In this document: positions 6,805-16,239 of the stretch, piece by piece
Numbering within the stretch: the stretch's first letter is position 1
How the letters are laid out: the number at the start of each line of letters is the position of its first letter
NCBI RefSeq assembly: GCF_016901815.1
Contig: NZ_JACSNR010000011.1
Location: 1-64,000, forward strand
From: Hydrogenoanaerobacterium saccharovorans
GTDB lineage: Bacteria > Bacillota > Clostridia > Oscillospirales > Ruminococcaceae
Length of the DNA stretch: 64,000 bases
Reading direction: 5' to 3'
The notes under the pieces: model-generated
Seen by the model: only the letters and a program-made list of their open reading frames with translations
What the model was told of the DNA's origin: nothing
Database searches by the model: none
Program-made: the position numbers and the translations under genes

Positions 6805-8475
6805 TTATGGCTCTGCTTCTATCCCTGCCAGAGCGCCCTCGCGCATGGTCTGGTACTGCTTTTTCCCATTGTATGTGTACTGCCGTGCCTTGAACGGCTT
6901 ACCCTGCTGCCAGGGGATCTTGCGGATCACCTTGTGGTAAAGGATCTCTGCCGTCTCTCCGGTAGAGTATGCGGATTCGGCACCTTCCTGGTCTTTCGCC
7001 TTTACTCTGACTATAATCATCGTTCCAGCGGCAGATACCTGCGGAACACTCACCAGGCAGCTTGTTTCCGGTGTCTCTCTGGCCTGTGTCCATTCACCAT
7101 CGCCCAGCTTTGTTTCCACAATATAGGTAACGGCCCCACTCTCCGGGTCAGTGGACGCCTGCCACTTGACCGACATCTCCTCACCTGGGATCGGGTACTT
7201 ATACTGTGGTACGCCCGGTATGGTCGGGAGCTGATTATAGATGATCGCCTTTGCCGATCCGGTGCGGTATCCACTTTCGGCGCCTTCACTGTCCCGGGCT
7301 TTTACCCGGTAGTTGATATTGGTTCCGCTGGATGGGACTGTATCGGTGATACTTGTAGATGCTCCGCTACCAATCTGTGTCCAGCCGCCGCTGTCAATCT
7401 GACGCTCCCAGATGTAGGTGATGGGATTGCCGTCTGGGTCGGTAGATGCTGCGCAGGTGATCTGCAGCGACTTTCCTGCGTGCGGATCTCCGAATGTAAT
7501 GGACGCCGGAACTGAAGGAGGCTGATTGTATACAATCGCCTTTGCTGTACCGGTGCGGTAATCACTTTCACCGCCCTTACGATCATTGGCCTTTACCCGG
7601 TAGTTGACATTGGTGCCGCTGCTTGGGCACACATCGGTATATTTTGTCGCAGAGGTTTTTGCTATTTGTGCCCACTCTCCGGTATCTACCTGTCTTTCAA
7701 GCAGATAGTCGATTGTATCTCCATCTGGATCTGTCGATTCTCCCCAGCTTATACCAAGGTTTTTTCCCGCTTTTGGCGTTTCAAAAGAAATGAAAGAGGG
7801 AGTAGTTGGGGGCTCATTTACAATCAAACAATCATTATCATCAACTTCCGCTGTTTCGGGTAATGTAAACATTTCTCTTATATAACCGCCGGCAGATGTG
7901 TTAGTAGAAGCAACATCGGAAGTGCCGGACTGACATATATAAGCTGAAGCGCTGTTATACTTATCAGGTGTCGCTTCGTTCGATGTTCTTGTCCAAAAAC
8001 TATTAGCTCCTGATACTTGTATAGTTGAATAGTTCGGGAAACGGCTTCCTTCTACAGCGGGGCTCCAATCACTTCCCACTCTTGTGGTTAACCCCAATTC
8101 AGTTACCGAAGGGAGAAAAATTTCCGCTTCTCCGGTTATGATGGTTTTATCTTGATTCCCTCTCGATACATAAAATTTGGTTTTCCCTATTAGCTTTTTA
8201 GTAGGTTCATCAAATGTATTTAGAAATGATTCTTTGAGATATTGCGTATGAATTGTTGCGCTAAGATATGCGTTTTCACCGTTACTATCCCAAGACGCAA
8301 CATTGTAGCCGCCCGGGCTGCCTTCATGCTCTTTTAGAACTACCGCACACCTTCCGTTACCATTCAAATTTGGTTCGTAATTATGCTTAGCAATATAATA
8401 AATTGCAATGGTTCCAGATGGCTTTTTTATTTTAAGCGTTGTCCCTTCTGCTAATTGACTTATCGGTGTACCCAC
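6805..8475 (-). CDS. Tail-tip/fibre protein: DUF6273-like domain plus three fibronectin III repeats
   Basis: 556 residues. The first ~200 resemble DUF6273 domains (AYLSATIHTQYLKESFLNTF, then SFWTRTSN) common in Clostridia surface and phage proteins. Three fibronectin type III repeats follow at about 215-312, 315-410 and 413-510, each with PxxPxxIxF-type starts and DPDGDxIxYxxER cores; repeats 1 and 2 are close copies. GTG start with GAGGTGAT upstream. It lies directly after the tail fibre gene, so a host-binding role is likely. Confidence 0.7.
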   Translation of the reverse strand: MGTPISQLAEGTTLKIKKPSGTIAIYYIAKHNYEPNLNGNGRCAVVLKEHEGSPGGYNVASWDSNGENAYLSATIHTQYLKESFLNTFDEPTKKLIGKTKFYVSRGNQDKTIITGEAEIFLPSVTELGLTTRVGSDWSPAVEGSRFPNYSTIQVSGANSFWTRTSNEATPDKYNSASAYICQSGTSDVASTNTSAGGYIREMFTLPETAEVDDNDCLIVNEPPTTPSFISFETPKAGKNLGISWGESTDPDGDTIDYLLERQVDTGEWAQIAKTSATKYTDVCPSSGTNVNYRVKANDRKGGESDYRTGTAKAIVYNQPPSVPASITFGDPHAGKSLQITCAASTDPDGNPITYIWERQIDSGGWTQIGSGASTSITDTVPSSGTNINYRVKARDSEGAESGYRTGSAKAIIYNQLPTIPGVPQYKYPIPGEEMSVKWQASTDPESGAVTYIVETKLGDGEWTQARETPETSCLVSVPQVSAAGTMIIVRVKAKDQEGAESAYSTGETAEILYHKVIRKIPWQQGKPFKARQYTYNGKKQYQTMREGALAGIEAEP

Positions 8476-8487
8476 TTTATCACCTCA

Positions 8488-9531
8488 CTAATAAACCAGT
8501 TCTTCAAGCGAAATATCCAACACTATTCCATCTCTCGGGCTTTGCGGGTAGTTTGCGCCATCAACGCAGTAAACCCACCGGGCGCCGGCCAGCGCCGGAT
8601 TGTCTGCCGCTGGAACCATGTCCGCCATCAGAATGATGGTCTCATCGTCCAGCCAGTCCGCTGTAAAGTTCGGGAGCAGCGCCGGAAGGGTGTCGTTGTA
8701 CCCGCCGCCCCCCAGCTTAAAATTTATCCGCTTTGCGCTGGCGTCCACCGTCACCGATACAATGTCCCCGGTCACAAACACCTTGTCCGGCAAGGAGGTT
8801 TCCTCCCCGGTGGGCTTGGCTGCCCAGCCGCCGGAGAAGGTGTCGCCCTCGGCATAGTCAGCGGTTGCCTTGAACTGCGCCGTACAGATGCCCGGTGCTT
8901 CCGGCAGACCGGTCAGTGTGTGGGCGCTGCCCTCTTTGCTGTGGGTCAGGGTGACAATATGCCGGGCGGTATCTGCCAGGTGATCGGACAATCTGCCTTC
9001 CAAGTCCGCATCAGCCTCGATCCGGGCCTTGGTTTCTGCTTCCAGCTGTTCCGCTGTTGCCATGCCGCCCAGCCCCATTCTGACCTCAATGACCGCCGCC
9101 TCCTGGTTGGTGACAACAATACCCACATCGTGGATATGCACTGTATCTGCCGCCTCCGGGTCTGCCGGTGGGGGAATGATGTTGTCGGTGTCCTCCCCGT
9201 CCAGCCAACTCACAGCGAACAGATACTCACCCTCAGCGTCCTGGGAATAGAGCCCCACCTCCCGGACGGGCAGCGGGACAGACTGGCCCTTGTTGGTGAC
9301 CTGCACCGGCAGGCGCAGCACCGTCATGCCTCCGGAAGTGGTGACCTCCAGGTCGCCGGTCTGGATCTCGGCGTTCTCTTCTTTGACCAGGGCGGTCATG
9401 GCTGCCCGGTCAGAATCGGTGCGGCCGCTGCCCACCGCCGCACGGGTCAGGGACAGCTTGCCGCCGCCGGTCACGATTGCGGCGATCTTCCCGGCGCCGA
9501 TATCGGTTACAACGCTTTTGAAATGTGCCAT
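8488..9531 (-). CDS. Phage tail fibre protein
   Basis: 347 residues beginning MAHFKSVVTDIGAGKIAAIV, a typical tail-collar/fibre N-terminus that attaches to the baseplate (DUF3751-like). A short helical region (EQLEAETKARIEADADLEGR) precedes a C-terminal receptor-type domain. It sits between the gp48/YmfQ-like baseplate gene and the FnIII protein. The SD AGAGGAG supports the start. Confidence 0.8.
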   Translation of the reverse strand: MAHFKSVVTDIGAGKIAAIVTGGGKLSLTRAAVGSGRTDSDRAAMTALVKEENAEIQTGDLEVTTSGGMTVLRLPVQVTNKGQSVPLPVREVGLYSQDAEGEYLFAVSWLDGEDTDNIIPPPADPEAADTVHIHDVGIVVTNQEAAVIEVRMGLGGMATAEQLEAETKARIEADADLEGRLSDHLADTARHIVTLTHSKEGSAHTLTGLPEAPGICTAQFKATADYAEGDTFSGGWAAKPTGEETSLPDKVFVTGDIVSVTVDASAKRINFKLGGGGYNDTLPALLPNFTADWLDDETIILMADMVPAADNPALAGARWVYCVDGANYPQSPRDGIVLDISLEELVY

Positions 9532-10068
9532 TTAGCTTTCTCCTCTCTGGATTGGTTCTGATCTGTGACGCACCTGCGTAAATACTCCCACCGCCGGCGT
9601 GATCGGCGCATTGTCGGTGGTCATCGGGATCAGGCTCTTGAGCTTCAGCAGGATATTGGCCGGCAGCATATCCGCCAGCACGGCAAACAGTACCTCCTTC
9701 TGCTCATATCCGGTGAGCAGGATATCCAGATACAGCGTGTAGTTGGCATAGTCCAGGTTCACTGTAAAATCCCCGCTGATCTGTGCAAGGTAACGCAACA
9801 GGTTCCGGTAGGTATAGGGCAGCTGGGAAAGGTACCGGGTCTGGATCTTGCTGCGCCGCTGCGCCAGGGTATCCCCCGGGGCTCGCTGGATACCCAGAAT
9901 CCGCTCCCACCGGGCTGCTCCAATCTCGGTCACTGTGAAAATGGAAAACTCCTGGTGCAGGTTCTCCACTGCCTGAGCGGCGTTGTCAAACTCCGGCTGT
10001 TCCGCTTCGGCGATCTTCCGGAACTCCAGAATGTCCTGAAGGAAGTTCGGCCACCGGTCAATCAGCAT
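9532..10068 (-). CDS. Baseplate protein, YmfQ/DUF2313 family
   Basis: 178 residues with the family features: an N-terminal (RWPNFLQDILEFRKI) helix, AARWERILGIQ, and RRSKIQTRYL. In PBSX-like and Mu-like phages this protein (gp48-like) joins the baseplate wedge to the fibre. It overlaps the upstream gp47-like gene by 11 bases, which suggests coupled translation. Confidence 0.8.
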   Translation of the reverse strand: MLIDRWPNFLQDILEFRKIAEAEQPEFDNAAQAVENLHQEFSIFTVTEIGAARWERILGIQRAPGDTLAQRRSKIQTRYLSQLPYTYRNLLRYLAQISGDFTVNLDYANYTLYLDILLTGYEQKEVLFAVLADMLPANILLKLKSLIPMTTDNAPITPAVGVFTQVRHRSEPIQRGES

Positions 10069-11140
10069 GGTTCGTCACCGTCCCCAGTACCGGGATTGCC
10101 ACATTGGAAAGCTCCAGGTTCCCGGCTGTTTCGTTGATGGTTGTCCCGGTGATATCCAGCACCCCAGGCACATCCAGGATCCGGCTCTCCAGCTGGCTGA
10201 TCCGCACGGTGAGATGGTCACTGTCCGCCCAAGTGGAAATCAGGCTGTCAAAATAGGTCTGGATCGTCTCCTTTACGCTCTCAGCGATCCCTTCCCAGCT
10301 GGACGAGCTCTCCAGTGTCAGCGTAAATGCCACATTCACGGTGGTACCGGTGGCTGCCTCGATGGTAACGGTATGACCGATGGGCGCCATGCCCAGCCCC
10401 TCCCCGGCGTTCTGTTCCGGGTCAATGGCGGTCTGCACCTTCCCGATGAGCTGGGAAGACGGCACGGCGCCGCTGGAATCCACCAGCACTGCCTTGACAG
10501 TCCCTCCGCCGGCCCAGACCGGGAAGATCTTGGCGGCACCTACGCCCTCAATTTGTTCAATCTGCTGCTTGTACTGAGCCACATTTCCGCCAAATGCTGT
10601 GTTGGAAAGGCTCTGCATATACCGCGCCCGGAGCTCCTCGTCGCTCTCCTCGTCCTCGCCAGGGATCAGGATATCCTGGAGCTCTGCCGATGTCAGTCCC
10701 GCTATGTAGGTAATGGGGATCAGGTTGCCAAAGTAGGCGTTGCCGATCTCCCCGGTGTCCTCGCAGGTCATCTGATAGACGCCCAGGCTCTCCTTCCTGG
10801 TCGCCTGATAGTTTACCGTACCGCCGGAAAACCGGGAGCCGATGGGGATATCCATATAACCGGATGCGCCCTTGAATACGCCCTTCCGCACCGCTGCCGA
10901 CGCAGGGAGGCGGAACACGCCCCGCTCCTTGGCTTTATTGGTCAGGTCCACATCGGCTGCGGTATCGGGGAAGGCCCGGTCCATCTCGGTGGACAGAGTC
11001 GAGTAAAGAATCGCCAGTTCGGCTGCTGCCGGGGCGATGGCATCATAGATGATGCTGCCCTCCCGCTTGTCCACCGTGCCCGGCACCCGTGCCAGACAGC
11101 GGGACATAATCCGCTCATAGGTCATCTCCTCATGGGCCAT
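10058..11140 (-). CDS. Baseplate J/gp47-like wedge protein (XkdT-like)
   Basis: 360 residues. Family signatures include RVPGTVDKREGSIIYDAIAP near the start and ESDEELRARYMQSL in the centre. It forms the wedge around the tail hub in contractile tails. Start codon follows the XkdS-like gene immediately. Confidence 0.9.
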   Translation of the reverse strand: MAHEEMTYERIMSRCLARVPGTVDKREGSIIYDAIAPAAAELAILYSTLSTEMDRAFPDTAADVDLTNKAKERGVFRLPASAAVRKGVFKGASGYMDIPIGSRFSGGTVNYQATRKESLGVYQMTCEDTGEIGNAYFGNLIPITYIAGLTSAELQDILIPGEDEESDEELRARYMQSLSNTAFGGNVAQYKQQIEQIEGVGAAKIFPVWAGGGTVKAVLVDSSGAVPSSQLIGKVQTAIDPEQNAGEGLGMAPIGHTVTIEAATGTTVNVAFTLTLESSSSWEGIAESVKETIQTYFDSLISTWADSDHLTVRISQLESRILDVPGVLDITGTTINETAGNLELSNVAIPVLGTVTNHAD

Positions 11141-11569
11141 TCAGATCATCACCTCCGTTTTGATTTCGATCTCTCCAAACACGGAGACAGCGGTGAACTC
11201 CACCGCCGCCTGACGCTTTCCTGTGATGCTGATTTTGAAGTTCTCCACCGCTGTGATCCGGTCATCGGCCAGCAGAGCTTCGGTGACCAGCCGCTGGATC
11301 TCGCTCCGAAGAAAGGCAGCACTCTGCCCGATGAGGCGGTTCGCCTCGAAGCCATAGTTCCAGCTGTAAATCAGGTGAGCGAACCGCTCAGTCTGAAGGA
11401 CCTTATAGATTGCCTGTTTGAGAGCATCCATGCCGTCTACTGTGCCGGATATCCGCCCGGTCTGCCAGTTGACAGCGTAGGTGCGGGAAGGCTGCGCGGC
11501 ACGGGTCTCCACCTCTACCGTCCCGCCGATGGTCACCATTGTGCTGAGATTTGCAGGTGTCAGTGACAT
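11141..11569 (-). CDS. XkdS-like baseplate protein (DUF2634)
   Basis: 142 residues, including FAHLIYSWNYGFE and a C-terminal region typical of gp25/lysozyme-like wedge components. It sits in the canonical XkdQ-XkdR-XkdS-XkdT order. Confidence 0.85.
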   Translation of the reverse strand: MSLTPANLSTMVTIGGTVEVETRAAQPSRTYAVNWQTGRISGTVDGMDALKQAIYKVLQTERFAHLIYSWNYGFEANRLIGQSAAFLRSEIQRLVTEALLADDRITAVENFKISITGKRQAAVEFTAVSVFGEIEIKTEVMI

Positions 11570-11572
11570 ACG

Positions 11573-12016
11573 CTACACCCTCCCCAGTACAAGAAACTTC
11601 TGCCCGCCTTCATTCTGCAGCAGTACCACCTTGTCCCCGACCAGGAGGCCGGTATATACCTCTGTGGCTGTCTGCAGGGGCGTCGGGTCGCTGATCAGGG
11701 CAGTGCCCTCTGTGACCTGCTTCGGGACGCTGTGGCTGTGCCCGTCCGCCTCCTCAGTGGTCTGCTGGGGAATGGCATGAGTATGCTCCTGCACCGTGTG
11801 GGTGTGCGGGTTAATACCGTGGGTATGGGTGGCATACTGCCCGGCCACAAACTCCCGCATGAGCACCACCTGATCTGCTCCCACTTCAAAGCGGTCATCC
11901 ACCAGAATCCGCAGCGGCGATACAGCCAGCACTTCGCCGAACATCCAGGCTGCCGGCTTGGATGCGCTTCTCTGCGCTCCGGCCGCCAGCTTGACGGCCT
12001 CGCCGAGTGTTGCCAT
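11573..12016 (-). CDS. XkdR-like protein (DUF2577) with four His-x-His motifs
   Basis: 147 residues. The N-terminal part (FGEVLAVSPLRILVDDRFEV) and C-terminal OB-like region match DUF2577. Between them is an insert with HTH at 64-66, 71-73 and 78-80 and HSH at 93-95. His-x-His motifs in phage spike tips bind iron, so this may be the membrane-piercing tip; that is inference. Its start overlaps the stop of the upstream gene (TAATG). Confidence 0.75.
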   Translation of the reverse strand: MATLGEAVKLAAGAQRSASKPAAWMFGEVLAVSPLRILVDDRFEVGADQVVLMREFVAGQYATHTHGINPHTHTVQEHTHAIPQQTTEEADGHSHSVPKQVTEGTALISDPTPLQTATEVYTGLLVGDKVVLLQNEGGQKFLVLGRV

Positions 12017-12966
12017 TATACGATCACCACCTTTAAGGTCATGGTTTCCTTGATGAGATCATGGGTGCATTCGTCCACGATGTACCACCCGCTGATCCCC
12101 ACATCTGCGATGCTCACCAGAATGGACCGCCCGGCCCGGATTGACAGGTCAGACAGTCCATTGATGGAGAGCGATTTCTTTGGTCGGTTCTTGAGTTCCA
12201 GGAGGCTGTCGGCCATCGCCTCCACCTGGGCGCTGCTCCGTTCCTCGGCCACCTTCTCATAGTGCTGCAGGACACCCCAGCGCTTCTGCGTAGAGCTGTC
12301 CATGACGATCCACACATCACGCTTGCCGGTTTCTTTATTGTCCCGCACCAGCTTCACCTTGTTCGCGGTGTCGCTGTCGATGTCTGACTGGTAGGTGTAC
12401 CCGGTGGCAAGGCTCCCGTCCCCGATTGTCAGGCCGATGGCGGATGCCGCCACATCGGAGATCCGCAGACTGCCGAAATCGTCCCAGAGATAGTACATCT
12501 TTCCGGTGTTCACCAATGTGAGGTCCAGGGCCCCCAGAATGATGTCAAACAGGGTCTGACCGTCCTCTACCATTGAGGGAATCACATAGCCGGTGGGCTC
12601 CAGTGCCCCCACCTTGATGCCGAAGTCGGCGCAGATCTGGGTTGTGATCTGATCCGCCGTCTGCCCGGTGAACACATAGGTGTCCTTGCTTTTAAGGTAC
12701 CGCATCTGGTCATAGGCAGTGACGCTGACCTCCTCGCTCTCGGTCCGGCTGTGCTTGAACACATAGCCGTAAAAGAGGCCGGTGCCGTCCTCGGTCAGGG
12801 TAACGATGCCGCCCTCGGTGATCTCCACTGCCGGATCAGCCACCAGCGTCAGGGAGAGCTGAGCCGGGGACCCGGCGCGCTTAGTTTTCCAGCTGGCGGA
12901 CTTCACCAGGGTGGTGATATCGTGGGCGTCGCCGGTTTCGATGTTCTGATATAGAATCTGTGCCAT
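12016..12966 (-). CDS. XkdQ/YqbQ-like tail hub protein
   Basis: 316 residues. The pattern of ITTLVKSASWKTKRAGSPAQ, YVFKHSRTESEEVSVTAYDQ and a C-terminal NPKKSLSING-like repeat region fits XkdQ and late control gpD-like hub proteins. It sits between the LysM protein and XkdR, as expected. Confidence 0.85.
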   Translation of the reverse strand: MAQILYQNIETGDAHDITTLVKSASWKTKRAGSPAQLSLTLVADPAVEITEGGIVTLTEDGTGLFYGYVFKHSRTESEEVSVTAYDQMRYLKSKDTYVFTGQTADQITTQICADFGIKVGALEPTGYVIPSMVEDGQTLFDIILGALDLTLVNTGKMYYLWDDFGSLRISDVAASAIGLTIGDGSLATGYTYQSDIDSDTANKVKLVRDNKETGKRDVWIVMDSSTQKRWGVLQHYEKVAEERSSAQVEAMADSLLELKNRPKKSLSINGLSDLSIRAGRSILVSIADVGISGWYIVDECTHDLIKETMTLKVVIV

Positions 12967-12977
12967 GTTTCACCGCC

Positions 12978-13655
12978 TCACAGGATCAGTTTCTGCCCGG
13001 GGTAGATGGTGTACTTCGGATTTCCGGTACCCTTGTTTTTGGCGTCGATGGTCGCCTTGTTCTTCTGGTACAGCTCCGGGTAACGGCTGCCGTCCCCGTA
13101 GTGTTTCTGGGCGATGGCCCAGAGGCAGTCCCCCTTGACCACCGTGTGGGTCTTGGAGGACGCCGCCGCAGGCTTTCCGCTGCGCTTGGGAGCGGATTTC
13201 ACTGCCCGGCTGGGAGAAGGGAGCGATACGGTCACGGCGCTGTAATCCTTCCACTCCTTGAGGGTGAGGGAATAGTAGATGTCGCCTACCTCGCCGCCCC
13301 GCTCCTCATAGGAGAAGTCCTCCACCGCCACTGCCATGTTGATGTTGAGGTCGGTGCCGGTGATGGAAAGGCGTCCGCTTTCCCGGGTGTCCCGCCAGTC
13401 CTCGATGTCCCGGACATAGTCCACCGGGGAACGGCTCTCCCAGGCCGAGACATAGGGCGCATCATGGGCGGGGAAATGGCTCTCCCAGCTCACCTGCCGC
13501 AGTCCCCGCCGGCGCAGGAGGCTCACCTCACCCAGCTCCAGCACGGTGGCTGTTTCATTCTTGCCCGGGGATTTGACCGTCAGCTTTTCCGGCAGCACCG
13601 GGATATGGATCACACTGCTGCCAAAGGACAGCGTCATCTGATAATCTGCCATCAA
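12978..13655 (-). CDS. XkdP-like tail protein with LysM domain
   Basis: 225 residues. The N-terminal ~165 residues are XkdP-like; the C-terminus (about 168-225, THTVVKGDCLWAIAQKHYGD to YPGQKLIL) is a LysM peptidoglycan-binding domain. The start overlaps the end of the tape measure gene by a few bases. It forms part of the tail tube end or hub. Confidence 0.85.
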   Translation of the reverse strand: MMADYQMTLSFGSSVIHIPVLPEKLTVKSPGKNETATVLELGEVSLLRRRGLRQVSWESHFPAHDAPYVSAWESRSPVDYVRDIEDWRDTRESGRLSITGTDLNINMAVAVEDFSYEERGGEVGDIYYSLTLKEWKDYSAVTVSLPSPSRAVKSAPKRSGKPAAASSKTHTVVKGDCLWAIAQKHYGDGSRYPELYQKNKATIDAKNKGTGNPKYTIYPGQKLIL

Positions 13656-15568
13656 TATACCCCCTCGGCTCCGGCAGCCACTTCCTCGATCAGCGCATCG
13701 GCTACTCTGCCGGTGAGCTCGTCAATGTCCACCCGCTCCGACACCTGGGCGTTCATGGCCACCGTCGGGGTCAGGGTGACAAAGTTCTGCACATAGCGCA
13801 TCTCCGCCACATCTTTCATCAGCTGGAGGTCCTCGTCGGCGATGTTCACATCACTGTTGATCTTGCCGACCTCGCCCACCTTGCCGATACTGTCAAGCTG
13901 ACTTGCCCCGGCGCCTCCCGCAGCGGAAAGCAGGGAATCGGAAGCTGCCTTTTCCGCAGCGGCAGCTACCCTGGAGGCATTCTCCGCCCTGCGGGCAGCG
14001 TGCGCCGATTCCAGTGTGGCCTTTTGAGTCGCCAGTGCCGTGTCCCGGCTGCTGATCCGGTCATTGACCGCCTGGGTCTTGGCTGCCAGATCGGCGCTGC
14101 GCTGCTGCTTGGCTGCCTCGTTTTCCAGTCCGGCTATCGTGCCGAAGGTCAACTGATCGATGAGATCAATGGACACCCCCGGAATCTTATTGAGCGTGCT
14201 GATAAAATCGTTGATGATGCCGATACCGCCGTTGGCGAGCTCCTGAAGCTGAGTAAGCGCCCCGGCCCTCATATCTCCCATGAAGTTCTGGAAGTTGGTG
14301 GACAGGGTCGCCGCTCCCAGCTCCATACGGTCCAGGGAGTTCAGCACCCAGGTGACACCATAGGAGATCCCGTAGGCGGTCAGATCGGTGCCATACTGGA
14401 TATAATCCATCGCAATAGCCCAGGCATTCTCAAGGCCGCCCACTGCCTGCACCCACTGATAGATCGCCGCTACTACTACGCCGATTACAAGGGCGATCCA
14501 AAGCAGCGGATTGGTCAGAAGGGTGGCAAAGAATGTCCTGGCAGCTCCGGTGGCGATCCAGGTCGCTGTGGTCTGGATTCCCAGTGCCACAGCGTAGGCA
14601 AGACCGGCTGCCGCAAGCCCCCAGAAAACCGGTTCAATGGTTCCCCAGTTGTCCACAATCAGCTGGGCTCCGGCGCCGATCATCTGCAGCACCGGCTGGA
14701 AGGAATCCATCAGGATATTCTGTGCCATTGTCCATACCTGGGAATAGGTATAGGGCATGGATTCAAATTTCCGGTTGATCTCGTCCGCCGAGGACAGCAT
14801 GGCATTTTTGACGATCTCCGCCGTGATCTCTCCATTGGCAGCCATGTCCCGGATTCTGCCGATGGGCACATCGAGATAGTCCGCTATGGTCTGGATAATG
14901 GTGGGAGCCTGCTCAAAGATCGAGTTCAGTTCCTCACCACGGAGAACACCCGAGGACATGGCCTGGGTGAGCTGCAGCATGGCGGCGCTCTGGCCTTCGG
15001 CAGACGCTCCGGCAATAGTGAACTGCTTGTTGATCAGCTCAGTGAACTGCACCAGTTCATCGGTACTTCCGAAGGCATCTCCTGCCATAATACCCATCTT
15101 GGAGATGGCGTCCGCTGTGTCCAGATAGGAGGCACGGGAGCGGTTAGCCGACTGCATGATTCTCTGCTGCAGCTGATCCGCCGTGGTTCCGGCCTCGTTC
15201 ATGCCCTCAATCACCAGATCCAGCCGGGCCCGGGTGGTGGTCATGCTGTCCGCCAGCTGGAGCACCCGCTGGGCGCTGTATACTGCCCCGGCGCCGAGCA
15301 GGGCACCCTTGACCCTGGACATGGCATCTGCCAGCGGGTCCGCCGCATTTCCGGCGTTGTTCAGGTTCTTCACCATCTTTTCCAGCTCGGCATTGTTGGC
15401 CTTTTCCGCCTGCAGGGCAGCACTGAACTGCCGGCGCAGGTTCACATCCAGATCCTTCTGGTCGATCTGTTCCATCACCTTGAGCAGCCGGTTGCTGCCC
15501 TGGATAGCCTTGTTGATGGTGGCTGTAAATCGGTCCTGCAATGCGAGGCTCGATGATACGGTTGCCAT
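13652..15568 (-). CDS. Tail tape measure protein
   Basis: 638 residues. Features are an N-terminal coiled region, a tape-measure domain (GAVYSAQRVLQLADSMTTTRARLDLV and VLRGEELNSIFEQAPTII), two strongly hydrophobic segments around 325-375, and an Ala-rich helical C-terminus. It lies after the frameshifted chaperone gene, the canonical position. The short length predicts a short tail for a contractile phage. Confidence 0.9.
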   Translation of the reverse strand: MATVSSSLALQDRFTATINKAIQGSNRLLKVMEQIDQKDLDVNLRRQFSAALQAEKANNAELEKMVKNLNNAGNAADPLADAMSRVKGALLGAGAVYSAQRVLQLADSMTTTRARLDLVIEGMNEAGTTADQLQQRIMQSANRSRASYLDTADAISKMGIMAGDAFGSTDELVQFTELINKQFTIAGASAEGQSAAMLQLTQAMSSGVLRGEELNSIFEQAPTIIQTIADYLDVPIGRIRDMAANGEITAEIVKNAMLSSADEINRKFESMPYTYSQVWTMAQNILMDSFQPVLQMIGAGAQLIVDNWGTIEPVFWGLAAAGLAYAVALGIQTTATWIATGAARTFFATLLTNPLLWIALVIGVVVAAIYQWVQAVGGLENAWAIAMDYIQYGTDLTAYGISYGVTWVLNSLDRMELGAATLSTNFQNFMGDMRAGALTQLQELANGGIGIINDFISTLNKIPGVSIDLIDQLTFGTIAGLENEAAKQQRSADLAAKTQAVNDRISSRDTALATQKATLESAHAARRAENASRVAAAAEKAASDSLLSAAGGAGASQLDSIGKVGEVGKINSDVNIADEDLQLMKDVAEMRYVQNFVTLTPTVAMNAQVSERVDIDELTGRVADALIEEVAAGAEGVY

Positions 15569-15784
15569 TTACTTTCCCCCCTTCTTTGCGGCACGCTCTG
15601 CCCGCTTGTTGGCCTCTTTTTCCGCCCGGATCTGCTCATCAATGGACGCATAGATAAAGGCTCGCTCCCGGATCGAGAGATCCATCAGAGCGCTGGGCAG
15701 AATGTGCAGTCTGTGGAGGGCGTAGTGGGCATAGACGGATTCCCCGTCCGGAGCCGCATCATCTCCCCCCGCTATCAGTTTTTT
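15569..15784 (-). CDS. -1 frameshift extension of the tail assembly chaperone
   Basis: In the -1 frame the DNA after the slippery site is open for about 70 codons (KLIAGGDDAAPDGESVYAHY ... KKGGK) and ends one base before the tape-measure start. No start codon with an SD is visible for it. It is therefore expressed, if at all, by frameshifting from the XkdN-like gene, giving a product of about 204 residues. This is the gpG/gpGT arrangement known from many tailed phages. Confidence 0.8.
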   Translation of the reverse strand, partial: KKLIAGGDDAAPDGESVYAHYALHRLHILPSALMDLSIRERAFIYASIDEQIRAEKEANKRAERAAKKGGK

Positions 15785-16182
15785 GCCTCGTCCACCAGAT
15801 CGTTGATGTCATCGTCAAAGCCATTGACCCTGAGGACACCCATCAGCAGGTCGGAGAACTGACCGGCGGTGAGCACCTTGTCCAGCAGTGCCTCAGCGCC
15901 CATAACTCCGACAGCCGCCTGCCAGTCGGCGTCCTTGAAGTTCGGCTCCACGCAGCAGGCGATCACCAGCTTGTTGTTGTAGAGGTCCTGGTCGGTGTAC
16001 TCCTGCCGCTGGCGGGTTTTCTGGTCGATGATCACTTTCTTGCAGCTCTTGCGGATGGCCTTGTTCTCACCCTCGGTGATAGCCCGTACCAGGAACGGAT
16101 CGGGCAGGGTGGCAGTCCGGACCTCCACCAGCTCATCACCGATGTCTGCCTGGGACATCAGGAAGTCCTGAAGTTTTCCCAT
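15775..16182 (-). CDS. XkdN-like tail assembly chaperone
   Basis: 135 residues (MGKLQDFLMSQADIGDELVEV...), with ATLPDPFLVRAITEGE and NKLVIACCVEPNFKDADW typical of XkdN proteins. It ends in GCA AAA AAC TGA; the heptamer A-AAA-AAC is a canonical -1 slippery sequence in the correct phase. It is located between tail tube and tape measure. Chaperones of this kind coat the tape measure during tail assembly. Confidence 0.9.
   Translation of the reverse strand: MGKLQDFLMSQADIGDELVEVRTATLPDPFLVRAITEGENKAIRKSCKKVIIDQKTRQRQEYTDQDLYNNKLVIACCVEPNFKDADWQAAVGVMGAEALLDKVLTAGQFSDLLMGVLRVNGFDDDINDLVDEAKN
15778..15784 (-). promoter_or_regulatory. Ribosomal -1 slippery heptamer AAAAAAC
   Basis: A-AAA-AAC in frame, followed at once by the TGA stop of the chaperone. 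Slipping back one base reads K-K-L-I-A-G into the long overlapping frame. Confidence 0.8.
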
Positions 16183-16207
16183 GATTGTTTCCTCCTTAAA
16201 AAGAAAA

Positions 16208-16226
16208 CCCCGCTGTTCTGGCGGGG
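16208..16226 (-). terminator. Terminator or attenuator after the tail tube gene
   Basis: CCCCGC and GCGGGG enclose a 7-base loop; leftward it is followed by TTTTCTTTTT. It lies between the tube and chaperone genes and may lower chaperone expression relative to the abundant tube protein. Confidence 0.65.
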
Positions 16227-16239
16227 CTTGGTTGTTGGT

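Noticed and set aside
14000-15556. A 518-codon plus-strand frame
   Set aside because: Shadow of the tape measure gene, which has clear family signatures and fits the operon.
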